A stretch of DNA of 39,989 nucleotides from Bacteroidia bacterium (GTDB lineage: Bacteria > Bacteroidota > Bacteroidia > 2-12-FULL-35-15): positions 1 to 39,989 of the forward strand of contig JAEUTU010000127.1 of NCBI GenBank assembly GCA_016786925.1, in the 5' to 3' direction. This document shows, one piece after another, positions 1 through 8,617 of the stretch. Every line of letters starts with the position of its first letter. The stretch's first letter is position 1. The notes beneath the pieces are model-generated. The model saw only the letters and a list, made by a program, of their open reading frames with translations, was not told the DNA's origin and made no database searches. The position numbers and the translations under genes are program-made.

Positions 1-1212
1 ATTGTTGTGGCGGTTGTGGATGGGGGATTTGACCTTAATCATCAGGACCTTAACTTTTGGAAGAACAGAGATGAGATCCCGAATAATAGTATTGACGATG
101 ATAATAATGGGTATGTAGATGATTATGATGGTTGGTACACACAAAACAATACCGATAATGTACCTTCTCAATCGCATGGAACACACGTGAGTGGAACGGT
201 AGGCGCCAAAGGGAATAATGGATTAGGAGTGACAGGTGTGAACTGGAATTTGAAAGTGATGCCATTGGCTTATGGTAATACAGGAGGATTAGAATCGAAT
301 GTAGTGGAAGCGTATGGATATGCTCGTGACCAACGTAGAGAATACAATCAAACGAACGGAGCAAAAGGTGCATTTGTAGTTTCTACAAATTCATCATTTG
401 GTGTGGATCTGGCTGATCCTGCTGATTATCCTTTGTGGTGTGCGATGTACGACTCATTAGGTACTGTGGGTATTTTAAGTGCAGGAGCTACAGCTAATGC
501 CAATTACAATGTGGATGCGCAAGGTGATATTCCAACGGCTTGTACGAGCGACTGGTTGATCACTGTTACCAATACAAACCGTAATGATGTAAAAGCAACA
601 GCAGGGTATGGTGCAACGACTATTGATCTTGGTGCTCCGGGATCAAACATTACATCAACATATCCAAGTAATGCTTATCAATCCATCTCAGGTACTTCCA
701 TGGCAACACCTCATGTGGCGGGAACAGTAGCATTGATGCTATCTGTTGCTTGTCCTGATTTTATTGCGAACTATAAAGCCAATCCAAGTGCAATGGCTTT
801 GGTATTAAAAGATTCATTGTTGAATGCTGCTGATCCAATTGCTGCTTTGAGTGGAATTACTGTTACCGGTGCACGCTTGAATTTATTTAATGCGGTGAAA
901 GCGATCCAAAACTATTGTTTAACAGGTATTGATGAAGCAGCTATTGCAGAAGCATCATTTGCTGTGTTGAATGCGTATCCAAATCCTGCAAATGATAAAT
1001 TGACAATTGCTTACAATAGCTTAACGGAAGTAGAAGTAGTGATGACCAATATTCTTGGACAGGAAGTAAAACGCATCAAAGGTGATACTTCAACCAAAGG
1101 TGTTCAGCATTCTGTGATCGATCTTACTTCTGTTGCAAAAGGTGTTTACTTTATCACGATCGATAATGGCAAAGCCGTTTCCAATGTATTGAAAGTAGTC
1201 GTAAGTAATTAG
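1..1212 (+). CDS. Secreted subtilisin-like (S8) serine protease with T9SS sorting domain, 5' end outside window
   Basis: The gene is cut by the window edge: the frame is open from base 1 and reads straight into the catalytic core, so the signal peptide and any prodomain lie upstream. Counting codons from base 1, the triad is visible: Asp7 in VVDGG, His59 in SHGTHVSG and Ser233 in GTSMATPH. The last about 75 residues form a type A T9SS C-terminal sorting domain (AYPNPANDKL, then TNILGQEV and KGVYFITIDNG), so the enzyme should cross the outer membrane by type IX secretion and be released or anchored at the surface. It converges with the AAA+ ATPase gene, with 50 bases between them. The internal GTG at base 7 is not a believable start because it leaves out the beta strand before the catalytic Asp. 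Substrate unknown. Confidence 0.93.
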   Translation: MVVAVVDGGFDLNHQDLNFWKNRDEIPNNSIDDDNNGYVDDYDGWYTQNNTDNVPSQSHGTHVSGTVGAKGNNGLGVTGVNWNLKVMPLAYGNTGGLESNVVEAYGYARDQRREYNQTNGAKGAFVVSTNSSFGVDLADPADYPLWCAMYDSLGTVGILSAGATANANYNVDAQGDIPTACTSDWLITVTNTNRNDVKATAGYGATTIDLGAPGSNITSTYPSNAYQSISGTSMATPHVAGTVALMLSVACPDFIANYKANPSAMALVLKDSLLNAADPIAALSGITVTGARLNLFNAVKAIQNYCLTGIDEAAIAEASFAVLNAYPNPANDKLTIAYNSLTEVEVVMTNILGQEVKRIKGDTSTKGVQHSVIDLTSVAKGVYFITIDNGKAVSNVLKVVVSN

Positions 1213-1262
1213 TCTTTAGTAGTTTGTCTTAATACCTGATACTTACTCCTTGATACTTTTTC

Positions 1263-3881
1263 CTAATTTCCAATTTTAAATCCTAAGCTAGTTCCGGAAC
1301 TACGTTCTGAGCTTAGTTCAAATTCTTTTACATCGCTTAGTGTGAGTGTATGCAGCATGTCGGCTGTTCGTTGTGCACTTGGTAATTCCGCTAAACGTAA
1401 ATGCTGATTTTTGATAGCTTCTGCGATCACCTGACGAACGGTTCGGGCATTTCCGAAATGTTTATCACGGTTGGTATGTATAAGGTTGAAATAGTCTTTT
1501 AAATGCTTTTCTGCTTCTGCATCGGGTGTGATGCGTTCTTTCGCTAGGATCGACAATGCGATCGAATACATTTCTTCCGGAGCATAATCATTAAATACAA
1601 ATGTTCTGTCGAAACGTGATTTAAGTCCGGGATTAGATTCCACAAACTCATGCATATTGTCGGTATAACCCGCTACGATCACTCCAAATTGGCCACGCAG
1701 ATCTTCCATACGTTTCAAGATCACTTGAATGGCTTCCTGTCCGAAATCATTTCCATTTGATTTGTTCGCTAGTGCATAGGCTTCATCAATAAATAAAATA
1801 CCGCCTTGCGCTTCAGCGATCTTTTCCTGTGTTTTGGTTGCTGTTTGTCCAACCCATCCTGCCACGAGTCCTTCACGATCTACTTCTACCAAATGTCCAC
1901 GCTCCAACAGTCCTAGTCCTTTGTAGATCTTGGCAATGATACGCGCCACAGTTGTTTTGCCTGTTCCGGGATTACCGGTAAAAATGCTATGTAGAGAGAA
2001 TTTGTTCAACACATCTCTTCCTGTTTCTTTGTAAAAGCGAACCAACTTCACCAATTCATTGATCTCTTCTTTGATGTTGTTCATTCCGGTCAATGCATTC
2101 AATTCCGCCAAGCCTTCTTTCAATAATTTTTCGTTTACATCCAGACTTAATTTCTTTTTGCCTTGGGCTGCAAACACTTTTTGAACATCCTGTAATTCAA
2201 TGGTAGAAAGTGTTTCGTTGGATAGATCAGCTACATTCGGATGGTTCATCAAACGCAATCCTAAATTCATCTTTGCTTCATCGATCACTGAATATACATA
2301 ACGTGCATTTCCGAAAGCATTGTCGCGATTACGATAAACTTCAACCAACATTTCCTGCAAATAGTTCTTGGCATCGGCTGTGAGTGTTACCGCTTTTTTA
2401 GTAGCAGCTAATTCAGCAATAGCAAACATCTCTTCCGGCATATAATCATCGAAATGGAAATAATGTCCGAAGCGCGATTTTAATCCCGGATTCGCATCAA
2501 TAAAGTTTTCCATCTCTTTTGGATAGCCAGCACACATGATGGCGATATCACCGGTTCCATCGCTCATTTCTTTGATAAGGATCTCGATCACTTCATGTCC
2601 AAAATCGTTAGAATCTTCTTTTGCACGGGTGAGAGAGTATGCTTCATCAATAAACAGAATTCCACCTTTCGCATCTTCAATGGCCTTTTTTACTTTCGGT
2701 GCTGTTTGTCCGATGTATTGTGCCACCAGGTCGGAGCGATCCACTTCCATAACGTGTCCTTTGCTTAGCAAGCCCATTTTTTTATAGATCTTACCCAGCA
2801 TATTCACGATGGTTGTTTTTCCTGTTCCCGGATTTCCGGTGAATACACTGTGCAGGTTGATCCTGCTATTATCATCAAATCCTTTTTCTTTTCTTAGCTT
2901 GATGAAATTGATGTAATTGATATGATCGCGGATGTTCTTTTTGATATTTTCCATTCCGATCAGTTCATCTACTTTCGCCAGCAATTGCTCAACGGTTTCT
3001 TCTGCTACCTGTTCGGTAGTAGCACTATTTGATCCTGTTGTGGCTGTGTTTGATTCGGTCATTACTACCGGTAATGCAACGCCTTCGATGTTTTCATTCC
3101 CCACTTCAAAAGGTACGGTAGCGATCAATGTATCCATGAATACGATCTCTACTTTGTATTTATCATCTTTCCAGCTTCCTGCCGATTCGCTGCCCCAACC
3201 TGCATCGAAAGTAAATACCTGATCATTCTTATGCTTGTCGATATAGCCTGTTCTTACGGTTTGTCCTTTTGCTTGTCCGGCATCATCGTAATAATTAAAG
3301 AACAATTCATAGTTCCAGTCGCTCGTGGTCTTTGTTTTGACTTTGAACTCCACCCACAAATACGGTGTTTTGTTTCGGTCGAATTTTTTGAGATAGGTAC
3401 GGTTGGTAATGTTCCAGCCATCATAAGGACCTGCAAATAATTTGATCGATTCAAAATTGAAATAAGGATTATTAGTATCCGTTACTTTTCCAACTTCTTC
3501 GATAAAGAATTTCCGGGAACCCACCAGTTCACCATCGATATAACCTTCCCATACATAATTGCCTTTGAACCAGTAAGCCCCTTCGGTTGTATTGCCCCAT
3601 CCATCGCGGATATACACAATGTTGTCATCCATTTTAATGGTTTGAGTAGACTCCAATGAGCACAGCTCTTTTCGTTCTGTTCCTTTAAGTTCAAAACATT
3701 TGAGTGTGATCTTGGCACTCCATTCCTGCTCATCGAATAATTTATTGTAGAAAGAAAATTCGGTGCGGATATAAGTTGTTTCTGCTCTATCGAAAACGGT
3801 ACGGTACTTTTTGGTGGCATTTGCCATCCATTCGTCCGATGAGTAAACTTTGATGTCTTTGAATTTATAATTTTTAGCCAT
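1263..3881 (-). CDS. Tandem CbxX/CfqX (SpoVK-like) AAA+ ATPase with duplicated N-terminal beta domain
   Basis: This 872-residue protein has two AAA+ modules of the CbxX/CfqX family. The first has Walker A GNPGTGKT at 349-356 and Walker B ILFIDEA at 408-414. The second has the same Walker A at 636-643 and Walker B at 695-701. Both have the NPGLKSRF arginine-finger region. Residues about 5-265 are not AAA+. They look like two copies of a beta-rich domain, each with a GWG motif (DGWGNTTEG near 93, AGWGSESAG near 228) and ending in an EVG turn. A Thr/Ser-rich linker (270-292) follows. No signal peptide is seen, so it should be cytoplasmic. Family members remodel protein complexes (Rubisco activase CbxX, ESX EccA); the target here is unknown. 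It appears to be monocistronic, and a terminator separates it from the lipoprotein gene upstream. Confidence 0.9.
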   Translation of the reverse strand: MAKNYKFKDIKVYSSDEWMANATKKYRTVFDRAETTYIRTEFSFYNKLFDEQEWSAKITLKCFELKGTERKELCSLESTQTIKMDDNIVYIRDGWGNTTEGAYWFKGNYVWEGYIDGELVGSRKFFIEEVGKVTDTNNPYFNFESIKLFAGPYDGWNITNRTYLKKFDRNKTPYLWVEFKVKTKTTSDWNYELFFNYYDDAGQAKGQTVRTGYIDKHKNDQVFTFDAGWGSESAGSWKDDKYKVEIVFMDTLIATVPFEVGNENIEGVALPVVMTESNTATTGSNSATTEQVAEETVEQLLAKVDELIGMENIKKNIRDHINYINFIKLRKEKGFDDNSRINLHSVFTGNPGTGKTTIVNMLGKIYKKMGLLSKGHVMEVDRSDLVAQYIGQTAPKVKKAIEDAKGGILFIDEAYSLTRAKEDSNDFGHEVIEILIKEMSDGTGDIAIMCAGYPKEMENFIDANPGLKSRFGHYFHFDDYMPEEMFAIAELAATKKAVTLTADAKNYLQEMLVEVYRNRDNAFGNARYVYSVIDEAKMNLGLRLMNHPNVADLSNETLSTIELQDVQKVFAAQGKKKLSLDVNEKLLKEGLAELNALTGMNNIKEEINELVKLVRFYKETGRDVLNKFSLHSIFTGNPGTGKTTVARIIAKIYKGLGLLERGHLVEVDREGLVAGWVGQTATKTQEKIAEAQGGILFIDEAYALANKSNGNDFGQEAIQVILKRMEDLRGQFGVIVAGYTDNMHEFVESNPGLKSRFDRTFVFNDYAPEEMYSIALSILAKERITPDAEAEKHLKDYFNLIHTNRDKHFGNARTVRQVIAEAIKNQHLRLAELPSAQRTADMLHTLTLSDVKEFELSSERSSGTSLGFKIGN

Positions 3882-3931
3882 AGTGAGGTTCTTCGCTTAA
3901 TCGACTACTAAATTATACAAAAAAGGGGAAC

Positions 3932-3965
3932 AAAAAACCCGTTACTGTTGAAGTAACGGGTTTTT
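3932..3965 (-). terminator. Rho-independent terminator of the small lipoprotein gene
   Basis: Perfect 13-bp inverted repeat (arms 3933-3945 and 3953-3965, GC part CCCGTTAC) with a 7-base loop. On the minus strand the hairpin is followed by a run of six T. It lies 38 bases beyond the stop of the lipoprotein gene and 51 bases before the start of the AAA+ ATPase gene, so it insulates the ATPase from upstream transcription. Confidence 0.88.
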
Positions 3966-4002
3966 GTTAATTAGATAAATCTCTCTAAACTAAATCTAAT
4001 TA

Positions 4003-4392
4003 TTAAAAATTGCCGGAGGCAATTGCTTTTTGTGAAGGATCGTAACTAAAAGCTTCTTTGAATAAGGTACCATTAACATAGATCGAAACGTGAACTGTTT
4101 TTCTTGCCGGTAAAACATTAGCTGCTTCTACCATTAAGGTGTTCCCTTTTTTACAATCGAAGTTAATGGAGTAATATGTTCTGTTTACAGTCTCTGATTC
4201 AGTTTCAAAAATACCATCCTCATTCGGTTGAGAATAAAGGATCTCTACATTTCCTGACTCGCTTTGCACGCGATATTCCACATGAATCGTTGTTTCAGCA
4301 GTCGCAGTTTGTGGAGAAACGTTGTTTTCTTTTTTACAAGAAACAGCTAAAAGGCTTGTTAATATTGATAAAGAAAGGATAACGTTTTTCAT
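4003..4392 (-). CDS. Small putative lipoprotein, function unknown
   Basis: 129 residues. A type II signal peptide (hydrophobic stretch 4-17) ends in lipobox AVSC with the lipidated Cys at 19, followed by the Lys-Lys-Glu seen in many Bacteroidota lipoproteins. The mature part is predicted mostly beta, with the pattern of a small Ig-like or DUF4625-type sandwich (strands around VEYRVQ, TYYSINFDC, TVHVSIYVNG), but I do not recognise a family. It has its own promoter (4424-4453) and its own terminator (3932-3965), so it is a single-gene transcription unit. Probably attached to the outer membrane; which side it faces cannot be told. Confidence 0.8.
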   Translation of the reverse strand: MKNVILSLSILTSLLAVSCKKENNVSPQTATAETTIHVEYRVQSESGNVEILYSQPNEDGIFETESETVNRTYYSINFDCKKGNTLMVEAANVLPARKTVHVSIYVNGTLFKEAFSYDPSQKAIASGNF

Positions 4393-4423
4393 TTTTCTAT
4401 GATTATATACCTGAATTCGAGTG

Positions 4424-4453
4424 CAAAAGTACGCTTTTTTGAATACAAAACAA
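4424..4453 (-). promoter_or_regulatory. Bacteroidota promoter TTG-N19-TACTTTTG
   Basis: On the minus strand TTG (4453-4451) is followed after 19 bases by TACTTTTG (4431-4424), an exact match to the Bacteroidota -33/-7 consensus TTG-N19..21-TAnnTTTG. It lies about 30 bases before the start codon of the 129-residue lipoprotein. No other gene is in a position to use it. Confidence 0.7.
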
Positions 4454-4654
4454 ATATTTTGCGATAAATTTTACTTTTTATCCGACAAATTTATTAACAT
4501 TTTCGATAAATGGTAGTTTTTAGGCCGTCAAAAAATGAGCACAGGCTTGAATTTGAGTATAAAAATAGGGGTGTTAATAGTGGGAAATAAGTATTAAGTA
4601 TGAAGAATTAAGAAAGATTGATGAAGGAGTTCACCTCTATTGTTCTTATATGCC
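4454..4654. other. Intergenic stretch, no gene seen
   Basis: AT-rich spacer between the promoter of the small lipoprotein and the palindrome behind the next gene. It has low-complexity runs such as AAGTATTAAGTATGAAG that are common in Bacteroidota intergenic DNA. No open frame with coding character and no convincing structured RNA was seen. Confidence 0.5.
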
Positions 4655-4680
4655 CCATGCAGGTGTTATCACCTGCATGG
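4655..4680 (+). repeat. Palindromic repeat, GGTG-TTAT-CACC family, copy 1
   Basis: Perfect 11-bp arms (CCATGCAGGTG and its complement) around a TTAT loop, preceded by TGCC. It lies 31 bases beyond the stop codon of the 224-residue lipoprotein gene. The same core occurs at 8618-8643 and 10998-11021, and in opposite orientation at 8671-8698. No T-run follows on the transcribed strand, so it is not a standard intrinsic terminator. Confidence 0.85.
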
Positions 4681-4711
4681 AGGATGATTTAAATTAGACA
4701 GGAATAAATGA

Positions 4712-5386
4712 TTAATTCAAATGATATCTGATCAATCTTCGTTCAACATAGTTGGGGTTGGAGACAAAGAAAGGGAGTGTTTCGGTGATCATACCAATAT
4801 TTTCGGCATACTTTGTATTGCGTGCTCTTATACTTCCTGCTGATTGCCAGTTGGGATACATGTAAAATGTTTCTTTTGCATTGATCGTATTAAATGTGCC
4901 GGCATCACACGTTATACTTGTATTTGCATCAGTCATTTTAATCTCTGCTCTGCATAATGTATCAGATGCTGTGGCCATGTAATAATTTGTTGCAAAAATG
5001 CTCGTCATATCAGAAGAAGAAAAAATGATCTTTCCGGATGCATCAACCACATAATTCAATGAATCTATTAAATGGTATTTTTCTATTTGACCAGGGAAAT
5101 AAGGTTTAGGTTTTACGAGCGTATGATAATTCTTCCCATTGATTATCGTATCTGCTGCTACATAGCAACTGTCAAATACATTTTTTGCGGTTAGATTCCC
5201 TAATGTATCAAGATCATATTGCTGATAGATCCAATAATTCCCAGTTTCTAATTTAAAATAGTTAGGGTAGGTGTTTGTTGTTGGTGTTGGTGTTGTGGCC
5301 GGTTGTGGATCTTCATCCTTTTTACAAGATGTTGCGAATAGGCTGATGGAAAGAATTCCTAAAGTAATAGCGGTTGTTTTTCTCAT
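4712..5386 (-). CDS. Putative lipoprotein, function unknown
   Basis: 224 residues. Signal peptide with lipobox FATSC (lipidated Cys21), then KKDED and a Pro/Thr-rich linker of about 15 residues that probably spaces the domain from the membrane. The mature domain begins with YFKLETGNYWIYQQYDLD, a start often seen in Bacteroidota surface lipoproteins that lack an assigned function. It lies 48 bases beyond the TudS-like gene, on the same strand, and could be its operon partner. No promoter box was found in the gap between them. Confidence 0.8.
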   Translation of the reverse strand: MRKTTAITLGILSISLFATSCKKDEDPQPATTPTPTTNTYPNYFKLETGNYWIYQQYDLDTLGNLTAKNVFDSCYVAADTIINGKNYHTLVKPKPYFPGQIEKYHLIDSLNYVVDASGKIIFSSSDMTSIFATNYYMATASDTLCRAEIKMTDANTSITCDAGTFNTINAKETFYMYPNWQSAGSIRARNTKYAENIGMITETLPFFVSNPNYVERRLIRYHLN

Positions 5387-5434
5387 TATCGTTTTTTTTA
5401 TTGACTGAACGATAACGCAACAAGTTTTGAAATA

Positions 5435-6055
5435 TTATATTTTAAAATATTCTTTATACCAATCGATCTCATGATGATCTTTTGCGGAAGCATTGATCGT
5501 ATGTGTTGGATCAATTTTAGAATATAAGATCTCTAAGGAAGCAAAGTCGCGCTGACTGATCACTTTAAATCCATTACGGATCAATTGTGCAGCACTTACG
5601 CCCGCACCGATCTGATATTTTTTGTTCTCCGCAAAGCGGTTGCCATCATAGATCACCTGACTGCCACATGCAGCACTCACATCCATCATCACTGCCAGAT
5701 CGATCTGCTCTTTTTTTGCTATTTCCAACATTTTCTCCGATGCTTTGATCATGCCTTCGCTCCAGTCGATGCCTGAATCGGTCAATACTTTTGCTTTTCC
5801 ATTTAGTACATCGAGTCCGGTTCCACCATGTATATCACACATTTCGCGAGGAGAGCCAAATGAAAATTCTTCGGGACAAAAGGTGATGATCTTTACGGTA
5901 TCATGTTTTAATAATTTCAATGCACTAGGAAATTCTCCATTTGCTGTTCCGTCATACCCGCAGGTAATACCTGTTAAGCAGGCACTCATTAAGATCTTAA
6001 GCGGTTGCTCTTTTGTTGGTGTTCTTAACTGCTGAAGGTAGTGACGGTCGGTCAT
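5435..6055 (-). CDS. DUF523 / TudS-like Fe-S protein (putative thiouridine/thiouracil desulfidase)
   Basis: 206 residues matching DUF523. The family motifs are SACLTGITCGYDG (24-36), FCPEE (59-63), SPREM (68-72) and SAACGS (127-132). Known TudS enzymes of this family hold a [4Fe-4S] cluster with three conserved Cys and remove sulfur from thiouracil or thiouridine. Cys26, Cys60 and Cys130 here correspond to them by motif. That this protein has that activity is inferred from family membership. It starts 9 bases after the stop of the T9SS-exported LRR-like gene, so the two are probably cotranscribed, with no obvious functional link. The N-terminal 20 residues (with TPTKEQP) extend beyond the usual domain start. 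Confidence 0.85.
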   Translation of the reverse strand: MTDRHYLQQLRTPTKEQPLKILMSACLTGITCGYDGTANGEFPSALKLLKHDTVKIITFCPEEFSFGSPREMCDIHGGTGLDVLNGKAKVLTDSGIDWSEGMIKASEKMLEIAKKEQIDLAVMMDVSAACGSQVIYDGNRFAENKKYQIGAGVSAAQLIRNGFKVISQRDFASLEILYSKIDPTHTINASAKDHHEIDWYKEYFKI

Positions 6056-6064
6056 GGCTAAAGA

Positions 6065-7153
6065 TTATAGTTTAACAAAACGATTCAAGGCATTTTGTGC
6101 ACTTGTTTTTATATAATAAATGCCTGGTGATAGATCTGAAATATTTAATTCTGTTTTATTGGATGTAATCTTTACTTGTTTGATCAATTGTCCATATACA
6201 TTTCTTAATTCAATTTGATCATTCGTATTGCTCGAGTTAATATAGATCATGTCGTTGGCAGGATTAGGATAAACAGTAAAATTGTTATTATCTGCATTCT
6301 CTTCTGCACTTAATGCAACACAACCTGCTTGAATCTCGGCTTGTGTGTTACAGCCGGTGATGTTAGTGTTGATCGTAATGATAGCGCCTACAGGAGGGTT
6401 CGCTAAATAATTACAAATGCTCGGAACGGAACAAAGAGATAGATTGTCGTTCAACAAGAGGTCTAAATTACCTCCAACAGTCGTGTTATTGTTTCCTAAT
6501 CCGGTCAAATTGGTCAATGCCGTATTCGCTTCTATGAATATGCCGCCTTCCGGTCCGCCTACAATGGAATTGACATTGCTCAATGCTGAAATGTCAGTAA
6601 GTACAGGATTCTGAACCAACTCTAATGTTTCTCCGATATGAATTAAGCTGTTCAATCCGTTCAAGTTTTGTAATAGTGCATTGTCTCTGATGATCAAAGA
6701 GCCATTCGCAGTATCTACGTTATTCAATCCGTTTAAGGTTGTTAGAGAATTGCAGGTACGGATCGTAAATTCTCCATGAACTGTTGTTAGACTATTTAAT
6801 GCACTAATATCATTTAATAGGGGTAGATCGCGCATAATAAATCCATCTAATGGATCATTCCCAACGATGCTTAAATTATTCAGTCCATTTAAATTCGTTA
6901 AGGTAGCACAATCACGGATCTCTAATATTCCTTGAATAGAAGTTATTTGTGATAATGGTGTAAGGTCGGTAATATCATTCCCCATGATCTCCAGGTCGAC
7001 TCCATCCGGTAAAATGGTACAACCTGCATAGGTTGTTGGAAAGGCATTTACTTCGGCTTGTGTAGATAAAACAACTGCCGCAGTTGGACATTGAGCTTGT
7101 AAGTGATTAAAGGATAATATAAACGCACTAATGCTTACTAATAACTGTTTCAT
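6065..7153 (-). CDS. T9SS-exported protein with receptor L-domain / LRR-like repeats
   Basis: 362 residues. Signal peptide 1-20 ends LQAQ|CP. Residues about 50-260 carry irregular repeats of the receptor L-domain type, with recurring LTNLNGLNNL, LTTLNGLNNV, LQNLNGLNSL and ISALSNVNSI units of about 22-25 residues, typical of a right-handed solenoid. The last about 75 residues are a type A T9SS sorting domain (VYPNPANDMIYI, RNVYGQLIKQV, SPGIYYIKT). It is therefore likely secreted or anchored at the cell surface, perhaps in adhesion or binding; the ligand is unknown. A -7 box (TACCTTTG, 7188-7181 on the minus strand) lies 28 bases before the start codon. Confidence 0.88.
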   Translation of the reverse strand: MKQLLVSISAFILSFNHLQAQCPTAAVVLSTQAEVNAFPTTYAGCTILPDGVDLEIMGNDITDLTPLSQITSIQGILEIRDCATLTNLNGLNNLSIVGNDPLDGFIMRDLPLLNDISALNSLTTVHGEFTIRTCNSLTTLNGLNNVDTANGSLIIRDNALLQNLNGLNSLIHIGETLELVQNPVLTDISALSNVNSIVGGPEGGIFIEANTALTNLTGLGNNNTTVGGNLDLLLNDNLSLCSVPSICNYLANPPVGAIITINTNITGCNTQAEIQAGCVALSAEENADNNNFTVYPNPANDMIYINSSNTNDQIELRNVYGQLIKQVKITSNKTELNISDLSPGIYYIKTSAQNALNRFVKL

Positions 7154-7180
7154 AAAATGTGTCTCTTTGTAATTTTTTTA

Positions 7181-7188
7181 CAAAGGTA
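7181..7188 (-). promoter_or_regulatory. Candidate -7 box TACCTTTG
   Basis: Exact match to TAnnTTTG on the minus strand, 28 bases before the LRR-like gene. The nearest TTG is only 16 bases upstream, inside the end of the VOC gene, so the -33 half is weak. Confidence 0.4.
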
Positions 7189-7192
7189 CAGA

Positions 7193-7576
7193 TTATAACT
7201 CGTACAATTCTATAGGCAGTTCATCCGGATCAAAAATAAAAGAGAAACGTTTTCCTGTGAATTCATCCATGCGTATCGCTTCTGCTTTAATTCCTTTTTC
7301 TTCCAATCCTTTTATCGTCTTTTCTAGATCACTGACTTCAAATGCCAAATGACGCAATCCTCTTGCTTCAGGCTGTGTTGAACGTTTGGGCGGAGTGGGG
7401 AAGGAGAACAGTTCGATCACATACATTCCGTTCAATGCCAGATCCAACTTATACGAATCTCGTTCTTTTCTATAAACCTCACGAATGATCGTTAATCCCA
7501 ATGTTTCAGTATAGAATTTCTTCGATACTTCATAATTGGAACAAATGACAGCGATATGGTGAATTTTATTTAGCAT
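7193..7576 (-). CDS. VOC-fold metalloprotein of the YaeR/GloA2 type
   Basis: 127 residues, a complete vicinal-oxygen-chelate domain closely resembling E. coli YaeR: HHIAV at the start, VYRxERDSYKxDLALNG in the middle, YVIELFSFP, GLRHLAFEV, and FDPDELPIELYE at the end. The expected metal ligands are in place (His7, Glu55, His76, Glu123), so a divalent-metal active site is likely; the substrate is not established for this subfamily. Its ATG follows the TAG stop of the upstream gene with no gap, which suggests translational coupling to that unrelated exported protein. Confidence 0.9.
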   Translation of the reverse strand: MLNKIHHIAVICSNYEVSKKFYTETLGLTIIREVYRKERDSYKLDLALNGMYVIELFSFPTPPKRSTQPEARGLRHLAFEVSDLEKTIKGLEEKGIKAEAIRMDEFTGKRFSFIFDPDELPIELYEL

Positions 7577-8113
7577 CTATATTTCCCAACTGATATAACA
7601 GGTTTTGTTTTTAATTAATTCATTATCACCTTTGTTGAAGCTAAGATCATTATTTATTTGCTCAATCTCCGCTTCGGTTAATTTTCTTTTACTGTAAATG
7701 ATGGCTATGCTGAGTGCATTTGATTTGCCTAGTGCTGTTGATAAAAATAAAACAGAATTCATCGGTACAACAAGGTTTTTAATTTCAATAGGGGTGTAGT
7801 ATGGATGAAAAATTTTTATTGAAATGCTATCATTTTTAGGCTTGTAATACGCTATTCCATCAATGTTTGATTGAATCGTGCTGTCGTTTTTGTTTTCAGT
7901 AACCTGAATATGAACGAAGGGAATCAATTCATTCTTATTATCGGCAATAATGAATTTTACTGTTCTTTTTCCCACCTCAATGGTATCGGGAAATACTATG
8001 GAATATGAAGATAGCTGTGGCTTTAAGTGGATCCTGTATTCATGCTTATACTTATTTTGAGATAAGCTTAATAATGGAATGAAAAGTATAAGTAGGGCAA
8101 TGGATCTTTTCAT
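7577..8113 (-). CDS. Exported protein with carboxypeptidase-regulatory-like beta domain
   Basis: 178 residues. Signal peptide 1-18 (MKRSIALLIL...SLSQ). Residues about 45-125 look like a CarboxypepD_reg/SusC-plug-type beta sandwich: PFVHIQV, a short loop, SNIDGIAYY, SISIKIFHPYYTPIEIKNL. Unlike TonB-linked receptors it stops soon afterwards with a short helical tail, so it is a free periplasmic or outer-membrane-associated domain. A -7 box (TATCTTTG at 8140-8133 on the minus strand) lies 20 bases before the ATG, without a well-placed -33 element. Function unknown. Confidence 0.75.
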   Translation of the reverse strand: MKRSIALLILFIPLLSLSQNKYKHEYRIHLKPQLSSYSIVFPDTIEVGKRTVKFIIADNKNELIPFVHIQVTENKNDSTIQSNIDGIAYYKPKNDSISIKIFHPYYTPIEIKNLVVPMNSVLFLSTALGKSNALSIAIIYSKRKLTEAEIEQINNDLSFNKGDNELIKNKTCYISWEI

Positions 8114-8132
8114 TTTTTAATGATTGTGTACT

Positions 8133-8140
8133 CAAAGATA
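8133..8140 (-). promoter_or_regulatory. Candidate -7 box TATCTTTG
   Basis: Match to TAnnTTTG on the minus strand, 20 bases upstream of the start of the carboxypeptidase-regulatory-like exported gene. No TTG at 19-21 bases was found, so only half of the promoter is supported. Confidence 0.35.
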
Positions 8141-8179
8141 ATAAAGAACCGCCAATTTACCGGTTCTGCTTACTATCAC

Positions 8180-8545
8180 TTAGTGCGAAAACAATTTGTT
8201 GTTATAAATATACGATATGATCATCAGTGCAAAGATTGGTATCATGAAGGTCATGCCCGGGTCGAATCCATGTACCGTAATAACGGAGTACATAGCACCT
8301 ATCAGATCGAAAGCCAATCCGGCATAAGCCCATTCTTTGATCTTTTTAAATTGTGGAATAAGAATAGCGATGCTTCCCACCAGTTTAGCCACTCCTATAA
8401 ATGGGATAAAATATTCTGGATAGCCCAAAAGTTTTATAAATTCAACAGTTTCAGGTGTTTTTAGAATATCCGGTATTGCTGTAAAAGCCATAAATGCAGC
8501 GAATAAGCCGGTGGTCGACCAGTAAATAATTTTGTCTTTTTTCAT
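8180..8545 (-). CDS. DoxX-like integral membrane protein
   Basis: 121 residues with four predicted membrane helices (about 8-24, 46-64, 72-92, 97-115), matching the DoxX-like family in length and motifs: FxAxPDIxKTPETVEFxKxLGYPxYFIPFIGVAKLxGxIAIL and EWAYAGLAFDLIGA. Bacteroidota members often sit beside AHSA1 and PhnB genes regulated by ArsR, as here: the ArsR/AHSA1-PhnB unit is directly upstream on the same strand, but 183 bases with two palindromes separate them. Function of the family is not established. Confidence 0.85.
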   Translation of the reverse strand: MKKDKIIYWSTTGLFAAFMAFTAIPDILKTPETVEFIKLLGYPEYFIPFIGVAKLVGSIAILIPQFKKIKEWAYAGLAFDLIGAMYSVITVHGFDPGMTFMIPIFALMIISYIYNNKLFSH

Positions 8546-8617
8546 TTTTTATAGTTTTTAGTGAATAGCGATTAGTAAATAGTAAATAGTGATTGGGTAT
8601 TAGTTTTTGTTTATTGC

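Noticed and set aside
8120..8464. Plus-strand open frame of 114 codons over the DoxX-like gene
   Set aside because: Antisense to a gene with clear membrane helices and family motifs; its sequence shows no domain.
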